Shown piece after piece: positions 7,456-11,931 of a stretch of 11,931 nucleotides of DNA (position 1 is its first letter; the number at the start of each line of letters is the position of its first letter). The translations under genes and the position numbers were made by a program. The DNA comes from an uncultured Alphaproteobacteria bacterium (GTDB taxonomy: Bacteria > Pseudomonadota > Alphaproteobacteria > Caulobacterales > Parvularculaceae), in NCBI GenBank assembly GCA_938003575.1, contig CALKYG010000080.1, positions 1-11,931 of the forward strand, read 5' to 3'. A model generated the notes under the pieces. That model saw nothing but the letters and a program-made list of their open reading frames with translations, did not search any database and had not been told where the DNA came from.

Positions 7456-8333
7456 GCAGCGGCGCCCGCCTGTTTGGCCTGCGCTTTCGGCCTGACGCCG
7501 AGCATCGTGCAAAGAGCGTAAGCGAGATCGTCCCTGTTGAGCGTGTAGAAGTGAAAATGCTTGACGCCCTGTTCGGCGAGCGCAAGACATTGTTCAGCCG
7601 CGACTGTCGCGGCGATGAGCTGGCGCGTTGAAGGGTCCTCGTCCAGATTTTGGAACAGCTTTACGAGGCGGCCTGGTATCGTCGCGCCTGTCGTGTCAGC
7701 CATTTTGCGGACGCCGGCGAAATTCGTGATCGGCATGATCCCGGGCACGATCGGTATTTCAACGCCCGCCGCGCGAACACGATCGAGAAAGCGGTAATAG
7801 ACGTCGTTGTCGTAAAAGAACTGGGTGATCCCGCGCGATGCGCCGGCGTCGACTTTGCGTTTAAGCATGTCGATATCGGCGGCGGCTGTCGGGCTGTCCG
7901 GATGTTTTTCCGGATAGCAGCCGACGCTGATTTCGAAATCAGCAATCTTTCGCGCCCCGGCGGCGAGTTCGGCCGCATTCGCATAGCCGTCCGGATGCGC
8001 AATATAGCGCTCGCCGGGTCCGCCCGGCGGATCGCCGCGAAGCGCGACGATGTGCCGGACGCCGGACGCCCAGTAACCCTTCAGGACGTCAGCAAGCTCC
8101 GATCGTGTCGCCGCGAGGCAGGTCAAATGGGCTGCAACAGGCAGAGCGGCGTCTTTTATGATGCGAGAGACGGTTTCGTGCGTGCGCTCGCGCGTCGAGC
8201 CTCCGGCGCCGTAAGTGACCGAAACGAAGTCGGGAGCCAGCGGCTTCAGCTTTTCAACCGCCGCCCACAGCTTCTGCTGCATCGCTTCCGACTTTGGGGG
8301 AAAGAACTCGAATGACACGTGAAGATCTGACAC
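7452..8333 (-). CDS. metF: Methylenetetrahydrofolate reductase
   Basis: A flavin TIM-barrel enzyme that reduces 5,10-methylene-THF to 5-methyl-THF, the methyl donor for MetH. At 293 residues it has the usual bacterial length. Motifs in order are [11 protein letters not shown] (Glu9 matches the catalytic Glu28 of E. coli MetF), [34 protein letters not shown] (Asp101 matches Asp120 near the flavin), [32 protein letters not shown] and [16 protein letters not shown]. The start is GTG at 8333, with GAGGAA 6 nt upstream. Earlier in-frame starts would run into the preceding gene and have no counterpart in the family. It lies 14 nt after the regulator gene and overlaps metH by 4 nt, so the three form one operon in the order regulator, metF, metH. 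Confidence 0.96.
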   Translation of the reverse strand: MSDLHVSFEFFPPKSEAMQQKLWAAVEKLKPLAPDFVSVTYGAGGSTRERTHETVSRIIKDAALPVAAHLTCLAATRSELADVLKGYWASGVRHIVALRGDPPGGPGERYIAHPDGYANAAELAAGARKIADFEISVGCYPEKHPDSPTAAADIDMLKRKVDAGASRGITQFFYDNDVYYRFLDRVRAAGVEIPIVPGIMPITNFAGVRKMADTTGATIPGRLVKLFQNLDEDPSTRQLIAATVAAEQCLALAEQGVKHFHFYTLNRDDLAYALCTMLGVRPKAQAKQAGAAA

Positions 8334-8347
8334 GAAAAATTCCTCGA

Positions 8348-9331
8348 TTATGCGACGCGCTTTTTCAATTTCCGGACGGTGCGGGGCGCTCGTGCAAGCC
8401 ATATTTTGACGGTAAGCGCGCCTTTTCCGGTCTCGGGCGACAGCGTTTCAATCTTTTCAAGATCGAGACCGCAGGCTGCGCACCATGATGCGACCTCATC
8501 GTCCGGGAACCCGAGCCGGCGATGCGCGTGCTCCGCACGGAGTAGCTCTATTTCATGCGGCGCGAAATCCGAAATGATGAGAGCGCCGCCGGGCTTCAGG
8601 AGCCTTGACGCCTCGCGCACGGCGGCGCCGGGCTCTGCAAGGAAGTGTAGAACATGGTGAATGCAGACTATATCCGCGGTCGACGTCTCTACGGGAAGCG
8701 AAAACAAGTCGCCGTGACGGACCTGCGCATGCGCGACGCCGGCCTTTTCAAGGTTTGCGCGCGCAACCGCCAGCATTTCACGCGACAGATCATAGCCGAC
8801 CCCTTCTTCATAGGCGTCGGCGAAAACCGTCAGCATGCGTCCGGTGCCGGTTCCAATGTCGATAAAGAGTCCGCCCTTCTCGCCTTCGACGAGGGCGCGC
8901 ATGCGCTTTTCGACGGTCGCCTCTTCAATTTGAAGGCCTCGAACGGTGTCCCATTCAGCGGCGTTCTTTTCGAAATAGGCCGCGGCGCTCGCCGCGCGCG
9001 CCTGGCGGCTTTGATCAAACCGGTCGCCGTCGCGCGCAACGACGCGGTCCCCCGAACCATTGAGCGCTTCAACCGCCCCGAGGATCGCGTCCGTCGCCTC
9101 CGGCGGCCTTGCGGTCACCCGATAGAACATCCACGATCCCTCGCGGAATTTCTCGACGAGACCGGCGTCCGTCAGGATTTTCAGGTGCCGGCTCACGCGC
9201 GGCTGGCTCTGCCCGAGTATTTGGGTGATTTCGCTGACAGTCAGTTCGCCCCGCGTCAACAAAGCCATGATCCTGAGGCGCGTTTCCTCGCCGATGGCCC
9301 GGAAAACATTGAGGATGCCGTCGAGATTCAT
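8348..9331 (-). CDS. ArsR-family regulator fused to SAM-methyltransferase domain (SahR-like)
   Basis: A 327-residue fusion. Residues 5-75 are an ArsR-type winged helix (FRAIGEETRLRIMALLTRG, then TVSEITQILGQSQPRVSRHL) without the metal-binding cysteines of true ArsR/SmtB sensors. Residues 115-260 are a Rossmann methyltransferase fold with motif I FIDIGTGTGRML (156-167), VGYDLSREML and LLKPGGALIISDF. This architecture next to methionine genes is that of SahR, described in Proteobacteria as a repressor of methionine-cycle genes that responds to S-adenosylhomocysteine. The assignment here is by architecture and context. The ATG at 9331 has AGGGCG upstream; the open frame to 9949 runs through the promoter and antisense to mlaA and is rejected. 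Its promoter contains a 20-bp palindrome, consistent with autorepression. Whether the methyltransferase part is catalytic is unknown. Confidence 0.9.
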   Translation of the reverse strand: MNLDGILNVFRAIGEETRLRIMALLTRGELTVSEITQILGQSQPRVSRHLKILTDAGLVEKFREGSWMFYRVTARPPEATDAILGAVEALNGSGDRVVARDGDRFDQSRQARAASAAAYFEKNAAEWDTVRGLQIEEATVEKRMRALVEGEKGGLFIDIGTGTGRMLTVFADAYEEGVGYDLSREMLAVARANLEKAGVAHAQVRHGDLFSLPVETSTADIVCIHHVLHFLAEPGAAVREASRLLKPGGALIISDFAPHEIELLRAEHAHRRLGFPDDEVASWCAACGLDLEKIETLSPETGKGALTVKIWLARAPRTVRKLKKRVA

Positions 9332-9354
9332 CGTGTCGCCCTGCTTTGCGTCGA

Positions 9355-9383
9355 AATATAAACATATCCTTATATAGAGGCAA
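9355..9383 (-). promoter_or_regulatory. Promoter of the regulator-metF-metH operon
   Basis: On the minus strand the -35 is TTGCCT (9383-9378, 4 of 6 to consensus) and the -10 is TATATT (9360-9355, 5 of 6), with an exact 17-bp spacer. Transcription would begin near 9348, giving a leader of about 17 nt before the ATG at 9331. The sharp AT-richness in a GC-rich region supports the call. The spacer and -10 are covered by the palindrome at 9356-9375. Confidence 0.7.
9356..9375. promoter_or_regulatory. 20-bp palindromic operator, probable site of the SahR-like regulator
   Basis: The form is ATATAA-N2-ATAT-N2-TTATAT, with 16 of 20 positions obeying dyad symmetry about 9365/9366. It fills most of the spacer and overlaps the -10 of the operon promoter, so a bound protein would block RNA polymerase. 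An AT-rich symmetric site of this size is what a dimeric ArsR-type winged-helix protein would use. That it is bound by the gene product 24 nt downstream is inference. It also lies 125 nt upstream of mlaA, probably too far to control that gene directly. Confidence 0.65.
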
Positions 9384-9451
9384 GTGATCACCATGCCGCC
9401 AGACCCCGGGCGCCCGCATGGACAGTCGGCCGCAATCCCGCCAATCTTGGC

Positions 9452-9468
9452 CGCATTTATTGAATGCG
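9452..9468 (+). other. Inverted repeat CGCATT-TATTG-AATGCG upstream of mlaA
   Basis: A perfect 6-bp inverted repeat with a 5-nt loop ends 32 nt before the mlaA ATG. It could be an operator or a leader hairpin. I could not find a convincing -35/-10 pair for mlaA around it (TTGGCC at 9447 has no -10 at normal spacing). Confidence 0.25.
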
Positions 9469-9500
9469 TCGGATATGGTCCGGCGCTGAGGGGCAGGTTG

Positions 9501-10334
9501 ATGGCGTATCGCTTGGGAAAAGGAATTTTGGCGATTGGCGTCGCGGCGGCGTTCCTGATTGCCGGCGCCGCCGCGCAGGGGGTGGTCGGCGACACGTCGC
9601 CGGCCGGTGAGACTGTCGACCCATCGGATATCGACAACGCTGTCGCCGCCGCTGATTCCGGCGCCGTCTCCGACCCTTGGGAAGGTTTCAATCGGTCGAT
9701 GTTCTCCGCACATCTCTTTCTCGACCGGACCCTTCTGGTCCCGGCGGCGAAAGGGTACCGCGCGACGACGCCGAAATCGGGCCGCCGCGGCATTCGGCGG
9801 TTTCTCGCCAACCTTCGAGCGCCCGGCGTCTTCGTCAACGATGTCCTCCAGGGTGAATTCGGGCGAGCGGGCGAAACGCTGTCGCGCTTTGTCGTCAATT
9901 CAACGATCGGCGCCGGCGGCTTCGCCGATCCTGCCGCGCAAATCGGCATTCCGGCGCATGGCGAGGATTTTGGTCAGACGCTCGCCGTATGGGGAATTGA
10001 TTCAGGTCCCTATCTCTTTCTGCCCCTTGTCGGCCCATCGACCGGTCGCGACGGCTTTGGACAGATCGTGCAGATCGGCATGGATCCCCTGTTTTACGTT
10101 CGCACGCCGCCCGCCGATATCGCGCGCTACACCAGGGCGGGAGTCGGCGGCGTATCCGCACGCGAACAGTTTCTGGACCCGCTTGCGGAGATCGAGAGCA
10201 AGTCCCTCGACTATTACGCTTCATTCCGCAGCTTTTACTTGCAGGCCCGCAAACGAGAGATCGCCAACGGCAAGGTCGATTACAGCGATCTGCCCGACAT
10301 CGGCGAGTTTGAAGAATTCGACGACCTTGAATAG
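9501..10334 (+). CDS. mlaA: MlaA/VacJ family phospholipid-removal protein, no lipobox
   Basis: The outer-membrane component of the Mla system, which removes misplaced phospholipids from the outer leaflet and hands them to periplasmic MlaC. The 277-residue protein has the family signature: DPWEGFNRSMF at 58-68, then PAAKGYRATTP, FVNDVLQGEFGRAGETLSRF, VNSTIGAGGFADPA, HGEDFGQTLAVWGIDSGPY, LFLPLVGPSTGRDG and an acidic C-terminus. The ATG at 9501 has AGGGG 7 nt upstream and begins a signal peptide (MAYRLGKGILAIGVAAAF) with likely cleavage after AAA at residue 25. E. coli MlaA is a lipoprotein; here no cysteine follows the hydrophobic core, so a signal peptidase I product is predicted. The open frame from 9384 adds a stretch with no signal-peptide character and is rejected. 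mlaC follows after 15 nt. Confidence 0.93.
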   Translation: MAYRLGKGILAIGVAAAFLIAGAAAQGVVGDTSPAGETVDPSDIDNAVAAADSGAVSDPWEGFNRSMFSAHLFLDRTLLVPAAKGYRATTPKSGRRGIRRFLANLRAPGVFVNDVLQGEFGRAGETLSRFVVNSTIGAGGFADPAAQIGIPAHGEDFGQTLAVWGIDSGPYLFLPLVGPSTGRDGFGQIVQIGMDPLFYVRTPPADIARYTRAGVGGVSAREQFLDPLAEIESKSLDYYASFRSFYLQARKREIANGKVDYSDLPDIGEFEEFDDLE

Positions 10335-10349
10335 GAAGCAATACCGCCC

Positions 10350-10985
10350 ATGTCTAAATCGATGAATGGCGCTTCGTCCTTATATCGTCTTGCCGCGGCA
10401 GCGATCGCATCCGTGTCGCTTATCGCGACGCCGGCGCGCGCCGATGATGCGGCGGAAAAATTCGTCGCTGAAATCCTTGTCGACGCGAACGGCGTCTTCG
10501 CGGCGCCGGATCTGGCGGCGCGTAACGCCGGCATCGAAAAGCTTGTCGACAAATATGTCGATATGAACCGCGTCGCCCGGTTCGCACTCGGCCCGTATGT
10601 GCGCCAGGCGAGCGATGCGCAGATGGCGGAATATCTGCCGTTGTTCCGTAAATACGCGACGACCGTCTATCAATCGACGCTTGACCCCTATTCGGGCGAA
10701 TCGCTTGAGGTGACCGACAGTGTCGATCGCAGCGATCGCGATTTCATCGTCAATTCAAAGGTCGTCAATGCGAAGCCCGGCAGCCAGTACGCCGATCTGG
10801 TCGTTCATTGGCGCGTCTATCGCGCGGCTGACGGCAAGCAGTCGATCGTCGACGCCGGAGCCTCCGGCGTATGGCTTGCGATCGAGCAGCAGTCGACATT
10901 CAAGTCGGTCATTGCAAATAACGGCGGCGGCGCCGCAGGCATTGATGCATTGATCCGTGATCTGAAGTCAAAATTGGGCGAATAG
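10350..10985 (+). CDS. mlaC: MlaC/Ttg2D family periplasmic phospholipid carrier
   Basis: A periplasmic lipid carrier of the MlaC (Tol_Tol_Ttg2) family, 211 residues including a signal peptide (LYRLAAAAIASVSLIA, predicted cut after TPARA at residue 31). Family features are the N-terminal helix AAEKFVAEILVDANGVF, VDKYVDMNRVARFALGPYVR, ATTVYQSTLDPYSGESLEV, DLVVHWRVYRAADGKQSIVD and the terminal helix IDALIRDLKSKLGE. The ATG at 10350 has AGGAAG 11 nt upstream, overlapping the end of mlaA, so the pair is co-transcribed. MlaC carries lipid between MlaA and the inner-membrane MlaFEDB transporter, whose genes are not in the window. A bidirectional terminator follows 35 nt after the stop. Confidence 0.9.
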   Translation: MSKSMNGASSLYRLAAAAIASVSLIATPARADDAAEKFVAEILVDANGVFAAPDLAARNAGIEKLVDKYVDMNRVARFALGPYVRQASDAQMAEYLPLFRKYATTVYQSTLDPYSGESLEVTDSVDRSDRDFIVNSKVVNAKPGSQYADLVVHWRVYRAADGKQSIVDAGASGVWLAIEQQSTFKSVIANNGGGAAGIDALIRDLKSKLGE

Positions 10986-11020
10986 AAGACTCGAAAAACT
11001 GTCGCCGCACAAACAAAAAA

Positions 11021-11043
11021 GCCGCCCTGACGGGCGGCTTTTT
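11021..11043. terminator. Bidirectional rho-independent terminator between mlaC and rpsD
   Basis: The stem GCCGCCC / GGGCGGC is a perfect 7 bp with loop TGAC. TTTTT follows on the plus strand, and AAAAAA precedes it, which gives a T-run on the minus strand. It can therefore end both mlaC (+) and rpsD (-), whose stops converge on it. Confidence 0.93.
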
Positions 11044-11062
11044 CATTTGCATCAATTGAATG

Positions 11063-11680
11063 TCAGGATGAATAATATTCAACGACGAGGTTGGGTTCCA
11101 TCTTCGCCGCGTAGGGAACTTCTGCGAGTTCCGGCACGCGGATCAAGGTCGCCGTCATCTTTTTCGGATCGACTTCCACATAGTCAGGAATGTCGCGTTC
11201 AGCGCTCTGGAGCGCTTCAAGAACCAGCGCCATGTTTTTCGATTTTTCCTGGATTTCGATGACATCGCCCGCCTTGCAGCGGAAGGACGGAATGTTCGTC
11301 CGGCGGCCGTTCACCTTGACGTGGCCGTGATTGATGAACTGTCGGGCGGCGAAGACCGTCGGAACGAATTTCGCGCGGTAAACGATTGCATCGAGGCGGC
11401 TTTCGAGCAGTCCGATCAGGTGTTCAGCCGTGTTTCCGCGACGGCGGATGGCTTCAAGGTAGATCTTTTCGAACTGACGCTCGGAGATGTTGCCGTAATA
11501 ACCCTTGAGCTTTTGCTTGGCGCGCAGCTGAAGACCGTAGTCTGATATCTTGGCCTTGCGCTGGCCGCCGTGCATGCCGGGGCCGGTTTCGCGCTTGTTG
11601 ATCGGAGACTTCGGGCGACCCCAGATGTTTTCGCCAACCCGGCGGTCGATTTTGTATTTGGCGTTCAGGCGTTTAGTCAC
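11063..11680 (-). CDS. rpsD: 30S ribosomal protein S4
   Basis: Primary-binding protein of the small ribosomal subunit. It contacts 16S rRNA helices early in assembly and supports decoding fidelity. The 205-residue length is typical. It has the alphaproteobacterial N-terminus ([20 protein letters not shown], then [20 protein letters not shown]), [20 protein letters not shown], and the S4 RNA-binding domain ([49 protein letters not shown]). There are no N-terminal zinc cysteines. The start is GTG at 11680, with GAGGA just upstream. The frame is open to 11755, but those 25 extra residues have no counterpart in S4. It is monocistronic here, away from the S13-S11-RpoA operon, as is common in Alphaproteobacteria. 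Its promoter is at 11773-11801. Confidence 0.97.
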   Translation of the reverse strand: MTKRLNAKYKIDRRVGENIWGRPKSPINKRETGPGMHGGQRKAKISDYGLQLRAKQKLKGYYGNISERQFEKIYLEAIRRRGNTAEHLIGLLESRLDAIVYRAKFVPTVFAARQFINHGHVKVNGRRTNIPSFRCKAGDVIEIQEKSKNMALVLEALQSAERDIPDYVEVDPKKMTATLIRVPELAEVPYAAKMEPNLVVEYYSS

Positions 11681-11772
11681 TTGTCCTCGCTTCAGCGCGC
11701 GCCGGCCGGGAGGCTCATTCCTCGCGGCGATTGCAACGGCGGCTTTGCGCGCCACCCGTCATGAAGGCCGGG

Positions 11773-11801
11773 CTTCTAGCCGCCGGCCGGCGGAGTGTCA
11801 A
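11773..11801 (-). promoter_or_regulatory. Sigma-70-type promoter of rpsD
   Basis: On the minus strand the -35 is TTGACA (11801-11796, perfect), the spacer is 17 bp, and the -10 is TAGAAG (11778-11773, 4 of 6). Initiation near 11766 gives a leader of about 86 nt. The spacer holds the perfect 14-bp palindrome CCGCCGGCCGGCGG (11780-11793). Confidence 0.7.
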
Positions 11802-11820
11802 ACCAGACGAGAATGAAACA

Positions 11821-11846
11821 AAAGGGCCCGCCGGAGCGGGCCCTTT
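11821..11846 (-). terminator. Terminator of the right-edge gene
   Basis: A perfect 10-bp stem (AAAGGGCCCG / CGGGCCCTTT) encloses a 6-nt loop. On the minus strand the stem is followed by TGTTT, continuing the T-run. It lies 22 nt after the stop of the partial gene at the right edge, and upstream of the rpsD promoter, so it insulates rpsD from read-through. On the plus strand the T-run is only CTTTC. Confidence 0.85.
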
Positions 11847-11867
11847 CAACAATCTCGTCCGGAGCGA

Positions 11868-11931
11868 TCAGGCTTTCTTGCGGCGCGCCGCAAAGCCAAG
11901 TCCGGCAAGGCCGGCCCCCATCAGCCAAAGC
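11868..11931 (-). CDS. C-terminal end of a PEP-CTERM-like sorted protein (truncated by window)
   Basis: Twenty codons precede a TGA at 11870-11868. They read LWLMGAGLAGLGFAA followed by RRKKA at the very end. A glycine- and alanine-rich hydrophobic helix capped by an arginine/lysine cluster at the extreme C-terminus is the form of PEP-CTERM (including VPLPA-CTERM) signals, which exosortase processes in the inner membrane on exported surface or biofilm-matrix proteins. The short motif expected just before the helix lies outside the window, so the call rests on helix plus basic tail. A strong terminator just downstream confirms that a gene ends here. The identity of the protein body is unknown. 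Confidence 0.65.
   Translation of the reverse strand, partial: LWLMGAGLAGLGFAARRKKA

Noticed and set aside
7456..7590. 45-residue N-terminal extension of MetH
   Set aside because: It lies wholly inside metF and shows no homocysteine-domain sequence. The ATGA overlap marks the real start.
8654..9361. Plus-strand open frames opposite metF and the regulator (also 7650-8315)
   Set aside because: Shadows of well-supported genes; they have low-complexity arginine-rich composition.
9332..9949. N-terminal extension of the regulator to 9949
   Set aside because: It would run through the operon promoter and antisense to mlaA. The ArsR domain starts naturally at the ATG at 9331.
11681..11755. 25-residue extension of S4
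   Set aside because: Not present in S4 proteins, and the GTG at 11680 has its own ribosome site and gives the usual 205 residues.
1..11931. CRISPR arrays, tRNA or rRNA genes, insertion sequences, prophage or defence modules
   Set aside because: I read for repeated units, cloverleaf-like sequences, transposase motifs and terminal inverted repeats and found none. The window looks like stable core chromosome.

Overview
The window reads as ordinary chromosome from a GC-rich alphaproteobacterium. The evidence is the alphaproteobacterial form of glutamate synthase, an S4 protein of 205 residues with a GTG start, an ArsR-methyltransferase regulator in front of metF and metH, a MetH that lacks its homocysteine domain, and a tail of the PEP-CTERM type. 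A finer placement (Parvularculales, Hyphomonadales or Caulobacterales) is only a guess. I see no rRNA, tRNA, CRISPR array, insertion sequence or phage module, and codon use looks even throughout.

Layout from left to right. Positions 1-1622 (+) hold the C-terminal third of glutamate synthase (gltB). It converges, with a 6-nt gap, on a minus-strand run: a TerB/J-domain protein, a small membrane protein, an EamA-type DMT transporter and an AmiD-like amidase (4450 down to 1629). A 34-codon membrane mini-gene (4699-4803, +) converges on the next unit. That unit is the methionine operon on the minus strand: an ArsR-methyltransferase fusion of SahR type, then metF, then metH (9331 down to 4807). Divergent from it are mlaA and mlaC (9501-10985, +), the outer-membrane lipid-asymmetry pair. 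A bidirectional terminator separates mlaC from rpsD (11680-11063, -). At the right edge is the last 20 codons of a minus-strand gene whose tail looks like a PEP-CTERM sorting signal, followed by its terminator.

How the genes fit together: MetF makes 5-methyl-tetrahydrofolate and MetH uses it, through cobalamin, to methylate homocysteine. The fusion regulator probably senses S-adenosylhomocysteine or a related metabolite. It probably represses the operon through a 20-bp palindrome that sits between the -35 and -10 elements of its own promoter. The homocysteine-binding domain that completes MetH is absent from the gene and from its neighbourhood, so it must be encoded elsewhere.

I did not find a clearly new multi-gene system. 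The observations most worth following are the operator inside the promoter, the MetH without its homocysteine domain, the DMT transporter whose first helix has no canonical start codon, the MlaA without a lipobox cysteine, and the mini-gene.
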